DNA from: UBA5336 sp964412785
GTDB lineage: Bacteria > Pseudomonadota > Alphaproteobacteria > Caulobacterales > Hyphomonadaceae
Assembly: GCA_964412785.1 (NCBI GenBank)
Contig: CAYPQD010000006.1
Coordinates: forward strand, 14,677-78,676
DNA length: 64,000 nucleotides
Direction: 5' to 3'
The notes beneath the pieces were generated by a model. The model worked only from the letters and a program-made list of their open reading frames with translations. It did no database searches and was not told where the DNA came from. Positions 25,132 through 34,107 of the stretch are shown here, piece by piece. The position numbers and the translations under genes were made by a program. Positions within the stretch are counted from its first letter, which is position 1. Each line of letters starts with the position of its first letter.

Positions 25132-25824
25132 ATGGCCAAGCGAAAACGCAGGAAACCGCCCCATAAGGCGGCCGATCTCGCCACCGATGAGGGGCGTCGC
25201 CGGGCGCGGCGGGAACTCGTCTGGGGTGATCACGGCTTCCTGCGGGCGCGATTTTCCAACCTGCACGAGGTCGCACCGGGGATGTGGCGCTCCAACCAGC
25301 CCTCGCCGCGACAGATCGAGGCGCACGCGCGCGAGCGCGGCATCCGCACCATCATCAACCTGCGCGGCGCCAGTACGCGGGGATATTATCTCCTGGAACG
25401 CGAGGCCTGCGCCGCGAACGGCATCGCGCTGGTCGATTTCCAGGTGTTCTCGCGAGATACCCCGACATGCGAGACGATTCTCGGTGCCCGCGATCTGTTT
25501 GCTTCGATCGCCTATCCGGCGCTGATGCACTGCAAGTCAGGGGCAGACCGGGCCGGGCTGATGGCCGTGCTCTACCGACTGGTCCATGAGGGCCGGCCCC
25601 TGGAAGAGGCACTGGAGCAGCTGTCGCTGAAATACCTGCATGTCCGCCACGGCAAGACCGGCGTCCTCGATGCTGTGTTCGAGGCCTATCGCGCTGAGAC
25701 CGGCGCGCGAAAACCCTTCCTTAACTGGGTGGAAGAGGACTATGACCGCGAACGCGTCAAGGCAGCGTTCCTGGCCTCCTTCAACGCACGGCTGAACCTC
25801 GACCGGCTGCTGCGCCGCGAATAG
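25132..25824 (+). CDS. Protein tyrosine phosphatase-like (dual-specificity) protein
   Basis: A 230-residue cytoplasmic protein. The CX5R phosphatase loop is HCKSGADRAG with Cys134 and Arg140; the preceding FSRDT segment (Asp109) could supply the general acid. MWRSNQPSPRQIEAHARERG and TIINLRGAS match the DSP/Siw14-like N-terminal pattern. Members dephosphorylate tyrosine, inositol pyrophosphate or lipid A intermediates; in gram-negative bacteria the substrate is usually not known. The N-terminal 30 residues are strongly basic and may bind membranes or nucleic acid. Confidence 0.85.
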   Translation: MAKRKRRKPPHKAADLATDEGRRRARRELVWGDHGFLRARFSNLHEVAPGMWRSNQPSPRQIEAHARERGIRTIINLRGASTRGYYLLEREACAANGIALVDFQVFSRDTPTCETILGARDLFASIAYPALMHCKSGADRAGLMAVLYRLVHEGRPLEEALEQLSLKYLHVRHGKTGVLDAVFEAYRAETGARKPFLNWVEEDYDRERVKAAFLASFNARLNLDRLLRRE

Positions 25825-25913
25825 GGACCTCGGGGCGAAGGCGTCTGGTCACGGGCCGGATTTCGTGGAAGAAGGCAGCCAAGCGAGGCGGACACGGAAA
25901 GGGGTGACGCGCC

Positions 25914-26234
25914 ATGAAGACCCAAAGGACACTTGCAGGGCTCGCATGCGTGCTGGCACTCGCCGGCTGCGGCGGTAGTAGTGGCGGCAAGGCCGAACTG
26001 GTGCGCAATTGCGTTGCCGAGGGCGAGAGCCGCGAGACCTGCCAGTGCGTCGCCGACGCAGCCGAAAAGAGCCTCGACGACAAGACCTTTGCCTCCCTGG
26101 TCAAGGCATCGCGGGGCGGCGGGGACGATATGCAGGCAGCCATGGACAAGGCCATGGAGGGCATGAGCGAGACGGATAAGATGGCCGTCGGCATGTCCCT
26201 CATGACCGCCGTCATGGGCTGCGCGACCGAGTAA
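25914..26234 (+). CDS. Small lipoprotein of unknown function
   Basis: A 106-residue protein with a clear type II signal: MKTQRTLAGLACVLALAGC, lipobox LAGC, followed by GGSSGG. The mature part has four cysteines (RNCVAE, ETCQCVAD, MGCATE) and a methionine-rich helical tail (DMQAAMDKAMEGM). I do not recognise a family. The small membrane protein gene follows after 46 bases and they may share a transcript. Confidence 0.75.
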   Translation: MKTQRTLAGLACVLALAGCGGSSGGKAELVRNCVAEGESRETCQCVADAAEKSLDDKTFASLVKASRGGGDDMQAAMDKAMEGMSETDKMAVGMSLMTAVMGCATE

Positions 26235-26280
26235 CAGGCACAGGCCGCACCGGCGTGCGGTTTCTCAGGAGGGATGGTCC

Positions 26281-26568
26281 ATGAAATTCTTTATCATCAA
26301 CAGTTTCCGCACGATGGTCTATGTGGCGTATGTCGCCATCATCATCGCCGGGATTGGCGTCGGCCTCTACAACGCCAACCTCGAGCCGGACGCGTTTGCC
26401 GGCCAGGCGCTCGGCCTGACCGGTGGCGCTGCCCAGATCGTCGATGTGGTGGTCTTCTCCTTTGCCGGCTGGGTTGCCGCCAGCCTGATCTGCGGGCTGA
26501 TCGTGACGGTCCTCGACATTCGCGACGACATCAACGACCGCCTGCCCGACGCGCGCCGGGACGATTGA
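26281..26568 (+). CDS. Small inner-membrane protein with two transmembrane helices
   Basis: A 95-residue protein with helices at about 12-30 (VYVAYVAIIIAGIGVGLY) and 52-74 (IVDVVVFSFAGWVAASLICG). A charged C-terminal tail DIRDDINDRLPDARRDD follows. An AGGAGG ribosome site lies nine bases before the ATG. No family is recognised and no function proposed. Confidence 0.75.
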   Translation: MKFFIINSFRTMVYVAYVAIIIAGIGVGLYNANLEPDAFAGQALGLTGGAAQIVDVVVFSFAGWVAASLICGLIVTVLDIRDDINDRLPDARRDD

Positions 26569-26688
26569 GCCGGCGCCCGCGCCCGATCGTACGCAGACGC
26601 TGCGGGTCAGGGTCTTTCGCCTGCCGCGCCGACCCTGGCGTGACGTTTTGACGTTGCACTGGGGCGGGTGGCGGGTCATCTACCGGGA

Positions 26689-28035
26689 ATGCGTGATTTC
26701 AAAGCCCCGCCGCCCGACCTTCTGAACAGCCTGCTGAACCGCTGCCTCGACGCCGGGGCAGACGCTGCCGACGCCAGGCTCGTCCTGTCCGACGGGATAA
26801 GTGTCGAGGTGCGGGGCGGCGCTCTGGAGACGGTGGAGCGATCCGAGGCGCAGGGCGTTGCGCTGCGCTGCTTCTTCGGCAAGCGCCAGGCTCATGTGTC
26901 CGGCTCCGACCTGTCCGACGATGCGCTCAGTGGCCTTGTCGAGCGGGTCACCGCCATGGCGCGAAGTGTACCGGAGGATCCCTATTGCGGTCTGCCCGAC
27001 GCCGGCGCGCTGGCGAGCGGCGCGCTTGACCTTGATCTCGACGTGGAAACGCTGCCCGACGCCGGCGCGCTGGAGGCTGACGCACTGGCTGCGGAGGCGG
27101 CTGCGCTGGGCGTTGAGGGCGTAAGGACGGTCTCCAGCTGTTCGGCCGGCTGGTCGCGAAGCGAGCGCTGGGTGGCGGCAAGCAATGGCTTTGCCAGCCA
27201 CAAGCGGGCCTCAACCATTGGCCTCGGCCTCGCCGCGGTGGCCGAACGCGACGGCCGGATGGAGCGCGATTATGACAGCTGGACCGTGCGCCGCCTCTCT
27301 GACAGGCCGGGTCCGCAGACCATCGGCCGAACCGCCGGTGAGCGCACCATCGCCCGGCTCGGCGCGCGCAAGCTGTCCAGCCGCAAGGCGCCGGTGATCT
27401 ATGACCGCCGCGTCTCGACCAGCCTGCTGGGGGCTTTCCTGTCGGCGATTTCCGGACCGGCGATCGCCCGCGGCGTCAGTTTCCTGAAGGAGCGGATGGA
27501 CACCGCCGTGTTCGCAGCCGGCGTTACCGTCATCGACGATCCGGCATTTCCGCTCGGCCTCGGCACCCGCAGCCATGATGGCGAGGGCCGCCCGGTCAGC
27601 GAATCCCGGCTGATCGATGCCGGCCGGCTGACCGCCTGGCTGCTCAATGGCGCCTCGGCTCGCCAGCTCGGCCTGACGCCCAACGGCTTTGCCAGTGGTG
27701 GCTTCGGCACGCCGCCGGGTGTAGGCACATCGAATGTGCACATGACAGCAGGCGCGCACACGCCGGATCGGCTGATGCGCGATGCCGGTGCGGGTCTGCT
27801 TGTCACCGACATGTTCGGGCCTTCGATCAATCCCAATACGGGTGACTATTCCGTCGGCGTTGCCGGTTTCTGGTTCGAGGATGGCGAGATCGCCTATCCG
27901 GTGTCGGAGGTCACGGTGGCGGGCGACCTGCCGGCCATGTTTGCCCGCCTCGTGCCGGCTTCCGACCTTCGGTTTGAACGGCGGGTGGAAGCTCCGAGCG
28001 TCCTGATCGATGCCATGAGCCTTGCTGGCAGCTGA
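26689..28035 (+). CDS. pmbA: TldE/PmbA subunit of the TldD-TldE metalloprotease
   Basis: A 448-residue protein of the TldD/PmbA family without a zinc site. Recognisable parts are LLNRCLDAGADAADARL, ISVEVRGGALETVERSEA, SFLKERMDTAVFAAGVTVID, GTPPGVGTSNVHM and the conserved C-terminal GLLVTDMFGPSINPNTGDYS. Together with TldD it forms a heterodimer that processes peptides such as microcin precursors and CcdA. The partner tldD is at 39631-41034 on the other strand. A 22-base direct repeat with a period of exactly 60 bases (26992-27013 and 27052-27073) duplicates the peptide LPDAGAL. The start is ATG 26689; GTG 26668 is an alternative. Confidence 0.88.
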   Translation: MRDFKAPPPDLLNSLLNRCLDAGADAADARLVLSDGISVEVRGGALETVERSEAQGVALRCFFGKRQAHVSGSDLSDDALSGLVERVTAMARSVPEDPYCGLPDAGALASGALDLDLDVETLPDAGALEADALAAEAAALGVEGVRTVSSCSAGWSRSERWVAASNGFASHKRASTIGLGLAAVAERDGRMERDYDSWTVRRLSDRPGPQTIGRTAGERTIARLGARKLSSRKAPVIYDRRVSTSLLGAFLSAISGPAIARGVSFLKERMDTAVFAAGVTVIDDPAFPLGLGTRSHDGEGRPVSESRLIDAGRLTAWLLNGASARQLGLTPNGFASGGFGTPPGVGTSNVHMTAGAHTPDRLMRDAGAGLLVTDMFGPSINPNTGDYSVGVAGFWFEDGEIAYPVSEVTVAGDLPAMFARLVPASDLRFERRVEAPSVLIDAMSLAGS

Positions 28036-28038
28036 GCG

Positions 28039-28875
28039 ATGGAGACAGCGCTCGGCGATGATCTGGCGGTGATGCGCGCGGCCGCCCTCGAAGCCGGCGC
28101 GCTGGCGCTGTCCTTCCTGCAGGATGGCCCGCCGCGGGTGTGGACCAAGGCGCCCGGAGAGCCCGTCACGGCCGCCGATATCGCCGTCAACGCCCTGCTT
28201 GAAGAGCAGCTGAGGTCGGCGCGGCCGGACTATGGCTGGCTGTCTGAGGAGACGCGAGACGACGCGGCTGACCGAAGGGCGAGGCGGACCTGGGTGATCG
28301 ACCCGATTGACGGCACGCGCGCCTTCCTGAAGATGACGCCCCACTGGTGCATCGCACTGGCCGTCGTCGAGGCGGGAAGCTGCATTGCTGCGGTCCTGCA
28401 TGCGCCAGCGCTCGGTGAGACCTTCGAGGCGCGTCGCGGCGGCGGGGCGTTCCTGAACGGAGCGGCGCTGACCGCCGGCGACCATCCCGAAATCGCCGGC
28501 GCCCGCCTGATTGCCAGCCCGGAGATGCTGCGCCACAAGGCGTGGCCGGAGCCTTGGCCGGCGGTCGACCTCATCGAGCCGAAGCCGAATTCAACGCTCC
28601 TGCGCATGGCCTATGTGGCGGCCGGACGGGCGGATGCGACCCTTGTGCTGTCTCGAAAATGGGATTGGGATGTTGCCTCCGGCAGCCTTCTGGTCGCCGA
28701 GGCCGGCGGGGTCGCGACCACCCATCTTGGCGAACCCTTCCGGCTCAACCGGCCGGTTCCTGCACAACGCAGCCTTCTGGCGGCTGGAAAGGTGCTGCAT
28801 CCTCTGTTAGTGCGGCGCGCACGCGTGGTGGACCTGCCCGATCCGGATGCCGGCCCGCCGCAGGTCACGGCATGA
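28039..28875 (+). CDS. Inositol monophosphatase-family phosphatase, CysQ-like (3'(2'),5'-bisphosphate nucleotidase)
   Basis: A 278-residue magnesium-dependent phosphatase. The metal-binding motifs are SEETRDD, WVIDPIDGTRAFLK and the C-terminal KWDWDVASGSLLVAEAGG. GEPVTAADIAVNALLEE is typical of CysQ/IMPase proteins. CysQ clears 3'-phosphoadenosine 5'-phosphate from sulfate assimilation; inositol-1-phosphate or another substrate is possible. It starts four bases after pmbA and ends overlapping the DUF4170 gene (ATGA at 28872), so pmbA-cysQ-DUF4170-ABC form a likely operon. Confidence 0.85.
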   Translation: METALGDDLAVMRAAALEAGALALSFLQDGPPRVWTKAPGEPVTAADIAVNALLEEQLRSARPDYGWLSEETRDDAADRRARRTWVIDPIDGTRAFLKMTPHWCIALAVVEAGSCIAAVLHAPALGETFEARRGGGAFLNGAALTAGDHPEIAGARLIASPEMLRHKAWPEPWPAVDLIEPKPNSTLLRMAYVAAGRADATLVLSRKWDWDVASGSLLVAEAGGVATTHLGEPFRLNRPVPAQRSLLAAGKVLHPLLVRRARVVDLPDPDAGPPQVTA

Positions 28876-29153
28876 ACCAAGAGAGGCTGACAGCGGACAT
28901 GAGCGAGACGGCTTCAGAAAGCAGGCAGCTCCTCCACCTCGTCATCGGCGGCGAACTGAAGGATGTGAGCGGCGTCGAATTCGAGGACCTATCGAAGATC
29001 GACTTCGTCGGCGCCTTTCCGAGTTTCAAGGCGGCCTATGACGCGTGGAAGGCCGCGGCCCAGCGCACCGTCGACCATGCGGAGATGCGCTATTTCATCC
29101 TCCACGCCCACCGGCTGCTCGACCCTGAAACCGGCTCCCAGCACCAGGTCTGA
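28872..29153 (+). CDS. DUF4170 domain protein
   Basis: A 93-residue protein. LLHLVIGGELKDVSGVEFED then VGAFPSFKAAYDAWKAAAQR and RYFILHAHRLLDPE match the small alphaproteobacterial DUF4170 family, whose function is unknown. Members commonly sit next to CysQ-type phosphatases and ABC exporters, as here. ATG at 28872 overlaps the stop of the upstream gene; an in-frame ATG at 28899 could give a shorter protein. Confidence 0.88.
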   Translation: MNQERLTADMSETASESRQLLHLVIGGELKDVSGVEFEDLSKIDFVGAFPSFKAAYDAWKAAAQRTVDHAEMRYFILHAHRLLDPETGSQHQV

Positions 29154-30912
29154 TGCGCCGGCGCGCAACGGGCGGAGCCTTGTCCGGCTGTTCGGGCGCT
29201 GGGTGCGTCCGCATCTCGGCTGGTTCATCGCCGGTACCGCCTGTGCGGCGGGAACCTCCCTGGCGGCGGCCTCCTATGGTCTCATCCTGAAGGAGGTTGT
29301 CGAGGGACTGGAAGCTCTGGGCCGTACCGATGGCGCCGTTCATGTGCCGTCCGGGCTAGGATTTCTGATCGGCCTGATAACGCTGGCTGCCAGCCTGCGC
29401 GCGCTCTTCCTCTATGCGATGACGCTGCTCAACAATACCGGCGTGCAGCGCGCGATTGTCGACATCCAGGACAGTGAATTCACCGCCCTGATCGAGGGCG
29501 ACTATGCCCGCCTCTCCGGCGAGGCGTCGGGCGGCTATGTCTCGCGCTTCATCAATGATGTCACGGCGCTGCGTGACGCCACACTTCGGATTGCGAACAA
29601 TCTCACAAAGGGCATCCTCACCCTGGTCGCGGTGCTGGCGACCATGCTGTGGATGGACTGGCTGCTGACGCTTGCCCTCATCCTTGTCTATCCCCTCGCA
29701 ATCGCGCCTGTCGTCGGCCTCGGCAACCGTATCCGCACGCGCTCGCGCCGGGCGCAGGAACAGGCCGGCAAGGTGACGGCCCTCCTGTCGGAGGCCTTCC
29801 AGTCGGCCCGCGCGGTCAAGGCCTATGGCCTGGAGGGATATGAAAGGGCGCGTGCCGGCGCCGGTTTCCGCGAGCGCGCGCGTCTCTTCCTGCGCGTGCT
29901 GTCGGACCGCGCCGCAGTCGACCCGATCCTGGAGGTGACCGGCGGGCTGGCGATTGCCGGCGTTCTGGCCCTGACGGCCTGGCGGATTGCGACCGGCGAC
30001 ACCTCGCTCGGCAATTTCGTCGGCATTGTCGCCGCAATCGGTGTGGCCGCGCCTGAGGTGCGCGCGCTCGGAACCCTCAGCGCAGTGGCGCAGGAAGGCG
30101 GGGCTGCCGCTGACCGGGTGTTCGAGATCACCGACGCGCGGCCCGGGGTCACCGATGCCCCTCATGCCCGCCCGCTTGTGCTCTCTGAGGGCCATGTGCG
30201 CTTCGAGACTGTATCGTTCCATTATCCCTGCGGTTCGCAGGCCCTTTGCGGGCTCAGTTTCGAGGCCCGGCGCGGCGAGACGGTGGCGCTGGTCGGCGCC
30301 AGCGGCGCCGGCAAGTCCACTGTCATCAACCTGTTGCTGCGGTTATACGACCGAACGGGCGGTCTGATCACGATTGACGGCCAGGACATCGCCACCGTCA
30401 CCCAGCAGAGCCTGCGTGCGTCGATGGCGATCGTCTCCCAGGAGACCGCGCTGTTTGACGACAGCCTTGCCGCAAACATAGCGCTCGGGCGTCTCGATGC
30501 CGATGATGCCGCGATCCGCGCTGCTGCCCGCGCGGCGCATGCCGATGGTTTCATCACGGCCCTGCCTCAGGACTATGACACACCGGCGGGCGAGTTTGGC
30601 CGCAATCTCTCCGGCGGACAGCGCCAGCGCATCGCGCTCGCCCGGGCGATCCTGCGGGACGCACCGATCCTGCTCCTCGACGAGGCGACCAGCGCGCTGG
30701 ACGCGGAAAGCGAGGCGGCGGTGCAGGCGGCGCTGGCGGAGGTCTCGACGGGGCGCACCGTGATCGTCATCGCCCACCGGCTTGCCACCGTACGCTCTGC
30801 CGACCGGATTGTGGTGATGGAGGCGGGCCGCGCCGTCGAGACCGGCACCCATGACGCGCTGGTGGCGGCCGGCGGGGCCTATGCGCGCCTCGCCGCCCTG
30901 CAATTCAGCTGA
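29077..30912 (+). CDS. ABC exporter, fused membrane and ATPase domains (MsbA-like)
   Basis: About 610 residues: an exporter-type six-helix membrane domain (for example GLGFLIGLITLAASLRALFL and GILTLVAVLATMLWMDWLLT) followed by an ATPase. The ATPase has Walker A GASGAGKST, Q-loop SQETALFDDSL, signature LSGGQRQRIALARAI, Walker B ILLLDEATSALD and switch His in IAHRLATV. It probably flips a lipid or exports a hydrophobic substrate. The start is unclear: ATG 29038 and ATG 29077 both lie inside DUF4170, while homology only begins near LVRLFGRWVRPH (29179 on). A CTG at 29188, behind GGCGGAG, is a non-standard alternative. Confidence 0.88.
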   Translation: MRRCAISSSTPTGCSTLKPAPSTRSDAPARNGRSLVRLFGRWVRPHLGWFIAGTACAAGTSLAAASYGLILKEVVEGLEALGRTDGAVHVPSGLGFLIGLITLAASLRALFLYAMTLLNNTGVQRAIVDIQDSEFTALIEGDYARLSGEASGGYVSRFINDVTALRDATLRIANNLTKGILTLVAVLATMLWMDWLLTLALILVYPLAIAPVVGLGNRIRTRSRRAQEQAGKVTALLSEAFQSARAVKAYGLEGYERARAGAGFRERARLFLRVLSDRAAVDPILEVTGGLAIAGVLALTAWRIATGDTSLGNFVGIVAAIGVAAPEVRALGTLSAVAQEGGAAADRVFEITDARPGVTDAPHARPLVLSEGHVRFETVSFHYPCGSQALCGLSFEARRGETVALVGASGAGKSTVINLLLRLYDRTGGLITIDGQDIATVTQQSLRASMAIVSQETALFDDSLAANIALGRLDADDAAIRAAARAAHADGFITALPQDYDTPAGEFGRNLSGGQRQRIALARAILRDAPILLLDEATSALDAESEAAVQAALAEVSTGRTVIVIAHRLATVRSADRIVVMEAGRAVETGTHDALVAAGGAYARLAALQFS

Positions 30913-31594
30913 CGCCGCGCTCGGCCGGCATCGCCTCGGCGGCTTGCAGGATCAAGGCTTTCAGGGCGGCCACCTCTTCTGCGCCCTGCACGGCATAGCG
31001 GCGATTGGCGATGAAGGTGGGCACGCCGCGCACGCCCAGGTCGAGGAACAGGGCCTCGTCCTGGCGGACTGCGGTCTCGTCGGCACGCGAGGCCAGCAGC
31101 TTGGCGACGATCTGCGCATCGAGACCGACCGCACCGGCGATCTCGGCCAGAATTGCAGGGTCGCCGATATCGCGACCGTCGCGAAAATTGGCCGCGAACA
31201 GCGCGTCCTTCATCTCCCAGCCAAGGCCCTGGCCCTCGGCCCAGCGCATGCAGCGATGGGCGTCGAGGGTGTTGGCCCGCCGCGTGATGGCGTCGAAGTT
31301 GAAGGCAATGCCCTCAGCCTCGCCATAGGCAACGAGTGCGTTGCGCGCCTGGCGGGCGCGGCTGCGCTGCGGGCTGTCCGGCGCGTCGTCATCGCTGCCG
31401 AACCGTTCGCGCATATACGCCCTGTAGTCATGGCCGCCGGGCGGAATGGAGGGGTCCAGCTCATAGGGCCGGAAGCGCACATCGACCATGAGCCCGTTTT
31501 CGCAAGCCTCTTCGACCGCGCGCTTCAGTCGGTGCAGGCCGAGCCAGCACCAAGGGCAGGCAAGATCGGAGACCATTTCAACGATGACAGTCAT
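30905..31594 (-). CDS. DsbA family oxidoreductase (FrnE-like)
   Basis: A 229-residue thioredoxin-fold protein with the CPWC motif at residues 13-16 (VSDLACPWCWLG) and no signal peptide, so it acts in the cytoplasm. The helical insertion and the C-terminal GVRGVPTFIANRRYAVQGA (cis-Pro loop) fit FrnE/2-hydroxychromene-2-carboxylate isomerase-type DsbA proteins. The start at 31594 is the family start; the longer open frame upstream has no support. It converges on the ABC exporter with a short overlap of stop regions. Confidence 0.88.
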   Translation of the reverse strand: MTVIVEMVSDLACPWCWLGLHRLKRAVEEACENGLMVDVRFRPYELDPSIPPGGHDYRAYMRERFGSDDDAPDSPQRSRARQARNALVAYGEAEGIAFNFDAITRRANTLDAHRCMRWAEGQGLGWEMKDALFAANFRDGRDIGDPAILAEIAGAVGLDAQIVAKLLASRADETAVRQDEALFLDLGVRGVPTFIANRRYAVQGAEEVAALKALILQAAEAMPAERGVS

Positions 31595-31625
31595 GGCCGG
31601 ACCGTAACAAACGCGAAGCGCGCCG

Positions 31626-31991
31626 TCACCGGTCGATGGCGTGGGCTTGCAGATGGGCAAGGGCGATGACATCGAGCGCGCGCACGTCCGTTCCGGCGAG
31701 CACCACGGGCGGGGCACAGCCAGCCAGACGCGCCTCCTCCCAGCGCCGGGCGCACAGGCACCAGTGCTGGCCCGGCCTGAGACCCGGAAAACCGAATTCA
31801 GGACGCGGCGATATGAGGTCATTGCCGCGGGTGTAGGAATAGCTGAGAAACACGTCGGTCACCTGCGCGCAGACCACATGCAGCCCGCCATCTCCCTCGC
31901 CGGTCCGGCAGCAGCCATCGCGGTAAAAGCCGGTCACCGGGTCGAGGCCGCAGGGTGCGAGCAGTCCGCCAAGAACATTCGTTTCGCTCAT
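31626..31991 (-). CDS. DUF2237 family protein
   Basis: A 121-residue protein: SETNVLGGLLAPCGLDPVTG, FYRDGCCRTGEGDGGLHVVC, then FPGLRPGQHWCLCARRWEEA and a C-terminal HLQAHAIDR. These are the hallmarks of DUF2237, a Cys-rich small family of unknown function often found in proteobacteria and cyanobacteria. ATG at 31991 is preferred to GTG at 31994. It lies 31 bases upstream of the DsbA-like gene on the same strand; the cysteines and that neighbour could hint at redox chemistry, but this is speculation. Confidence 0.88.
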   Translation of the reverse strand: MSETNVLGGLLAPCGLDPVTGFYRDGCCRTGEGDGGLHVVCAQVTDVFLSYSYTRGNDLISPRPEFGFPGLRPGQHWCLCARRWEEARLAGCAPPVVLAGTDVRALDVIALAHLQAHAIDR

Positions 31992-32028
31992 CACCGAGAC
32001 CTAGGCTTGCCGCGCCGCCGGTCCAGTC

Positions 32029-32982
32029 TCAGGCAGGCGCAGCGCTTCCCTTCGAAGCGGCCTCGCGAAGGACACCGAGATAGCCCTCGCGTACTTCCAT
32101 GCGATCCGTCACGCCCTTCGTGCGCAGGATCGCATGCGCCTCGGCAAGCCGGTAGCAGGGCAGGTACATGAACATGTGGTGCTCGCAATGATAGTTGACC
32201 CAGTAGGGCGCGATGAACAGCCCCTCCAGCCAGGTGGCGCGCGTGGTGCGGGCATGGCGCATCGGGTCGGCATTGTCGGCCACCATGGCATGCTCGGCGA
32301 TATTTCGCAGGCGCGTGACCAGTTGGTTCCAGGTCGCCAGCGGCAATAGCCACAGGACAAAATAGGCCCACCAGACGCCGGCTAGCGTCAGGCCGGCCAG
32401 CAGCACGAGGTTGGTGAGGACGAATGCGATCACACTGGCGCGCGCGCTGGCGACGCGGGTCGCGGCATTCTTTCCGGAAATCAGGCCATGGGAAAACGCG
32501 TTCAGCACCTGGTTCTTCCGCTGTTTCCAGAAGGTCTGGCCGGTCAGGTCGCGGACCATCTTCCGGCGCAGGGAGCGGCGGGTCACGGGGAAGGGCGCCG
32601 ACAGGGCGAGGTCGGGGTCCTCGGGCTGCTGGGCGTATTTGTGGTGGGTCAGGTGATAGGGCCGGTAGGCTTTCAGCGAGGCCCCCACCGGCGCGGCGCA
32701 CAACCACTGGCCGACCCAGTCATTGACGCGCAGATTGCTGTGCAGTCCGCCATGGGCCGCCTCATGCATCAGGATCGCAAGGCCGAGCTGGCGCGCGCCG
32801 ATCAGCGGGATGGCGAGGATCACCAGCCAGGGCTGCCAGGCCGACAGCGCAATCGCACCAAGGATCACCGCCCAGGCATGGACGACAAGGCCGAGTGCGA
32901 TCCAGTCATTGCGGCGCGTCAGCCGCGCCCATTCCCGGGACGTGAAAAGGCTCTTGGGGTCGATGCGTTGCGCTGCCGGCAT
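32029..32982 (-). CDS. Membrane fatty acid desaturase
   Basis: A 317-residue membrane di-iron enzyme with the three histidine boxes HEAAHG, HLTHHKYAQ and YHCEHHMFMY, separated by hydrophobic helices (for example WAVILGAIALSAWQPWLVIL). It belongs to the acyl-lipid/acyl-CoA desaturase superfamily, which also contains beta-carotene ketolases/hydroxylases. It introduces double bases or hydroxyls into lipid chains using oxygen. Upstream of it on the same strand is ubiA, nine bases away, so they may be co-transcribed. Confidence 0.88.
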   Translation of the reverse strand: MPAAQRIDPKSLFTSREWARLTRRNDWIALGLVVHAWAVILGAIALSAWQPWLVILAIPLIGARQLGLAILMHEAAHGGLHSNLRVNDWVGQWLCAAPVGASLKAYRPYHLTHHKYAQQPEDPDLALSAPFPVTRRSLRRKMVRDLTGQTFWKQRKNQVLNAFSHGLISGKNAATRVASARASVIAFVLTNLVLLAGLTLAGVWWAYFVLWLLPLATWNQLVTRLRNIAEHAMVADNADPMRHARTTRATWLEGLFIAPYWVNYHCEHHMFMYLPCYRLAEAHAILRTKGVTDRMEVREGYLGVLREAASKGSAAPA

Positions 32983-32991
32983 GTCGTCAGT

Positions 32992-34107
32992 TTACAGGAT
33001 TGCTGCAATCAGGAAACCCGCCAGCACGACGGCCCCGGCGAAGACATTCGACCGGAACACCTCCAGAGCCGCTTCTTCCCGGCTCGCCTTCAGGCGTGCC
33101 GCCTGCCAGAGGCCATGGGCCAGAAAGACAAGCGCCGTGATCGCTCCGACCTGGCCGGCACCGATCGCCCAGCCGGCAAGCGCGATCACCGCTGCCGCGG
33201 CGAGGTGGAAGACAAACGCGCCGAGCGTTGCCTGGTCACCAAACCGCCGGGCTGTCGACTTCACGCCGATCAGTGCGTCGTCGTCGCGATCCTGCAGGGC
33301 GTAGATGGTGTCATAGGCGATCGTCCACAGCGCGAGGCCCCCCCAGAGCAGCAGGGCCGCCAGGCTGACGCTGGTCGCCGTCGCCGCACCGACGAGGATG
33401 CCCCAGTTCAGGGTCGCGCCGAGCCAGGCCTGCGGCCACCAGGTGATCCGCTTCATGAAGGGATAGGCCGCGACCAGCGGGATCGCCAGGAAGGCGACGA
33501 TTTTCGCGTCGGCCGGCAGTGCGGCCCAGACCACGAGGCCGATGACGAGTTGTGCGGCCAGCCAGCCATAGGCCTGGGTGAGCGTCACCTGTCCGCTCGG
33601 CAGTGGCCTCCCGGCGGTGCGCGCCACCTCCGCGTCGATCTTGCGGTCGGTAATGTCGTTCCAGGTGCAGCCGGCCCCGCGCATGGCGACCGCGCCAATG
33701 GCAAACAGAAGCGCCCACAGCAGGTCGATCACCTGAAGGCCGGCGGGCACACGGGCAAAGACAAGGCCGATCCAGCAGGGAAGCAGGAGCAGCCAGATGC
33801 CGACCGGGCGGTCATAGCGGGCGAGCGCTGCATAGGGGCGCGCCTCCTCCGGCAGGCGGGCGAGCCAGACGGGCAGGGCGCTGTCGGCCGGGGCCCTGAC
33901 AGGCGTGTTTGCGCTCGCATCCCCATGCGGGATCGGTTCGACCTGCAGGGGCAGGGGCTCTGCCGTGTCGGCTGTCGCCGGTGCCGGCTCCGCTTCCGGC
34001 TGCACCACGTCCACCTCGGCCTCGCGCGCCATGGCGCCGGCATCCGCCTCTGCCGAAGCGGCCGTCTCTGGCTCCTCACCCTCGGATTTGCGGTCGGTTT
34101 CGCTCAT
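32992..34107 (-). CDS. ubiA: 4-hydroxybenzoate octaprenyltransferase with acidic N-terminal extension
   Basis: A 371-residue protein. From about residue 85 it is a typical UbiA: RYDRPVGIWLLLLPCWIGL, the first Asp-rich motif NDITDRKIDAEV and the second YDTIYALQDRDDDALIG, with about eight helices. It attaches the polyprenyl chain to 4-hydroxybenzoate in ubiquinone synthesis. The first 80 residues are rich in Glu, Ala and Pro with no predicted fold, an addition not usual in the family. The start at 34107 has a GAGAGA site; starting later, at the GTG-rich interior, would lose no catalytic part. Confidence 0.9.
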   Translation of the reverse strand: MSETDRKSEGEEPETAASAEADAGAMAREAEVDVVQPEAEPAPATADTAEPLPLQVEPIPHGDASANTPVRAPADSALPVWLARLPEEARPYAALARYDRPVGIWLLLLPCWIGLVFARVPAGLQVIDLLWALLFAIGAVAMRGAGCTWNDITDRKIDAEVARTAGRPLPSGQVTLTQAYGWLAAQLVIGLVVWAALPADAKIVAFLAIPLVAAYPFMKRITWWPQAWLGATLNWGILVGAATATSVSLAALLLWGGLALWTIAYDTIYALQDRDDDALIGVKSTARRFGDQATLGAFVFHLAAAAVIALAGWAIGAGQVGAITALVFLAHGLWQAARLKASREEAALEVFRSNVFAGAVVLAGFLIAAIL

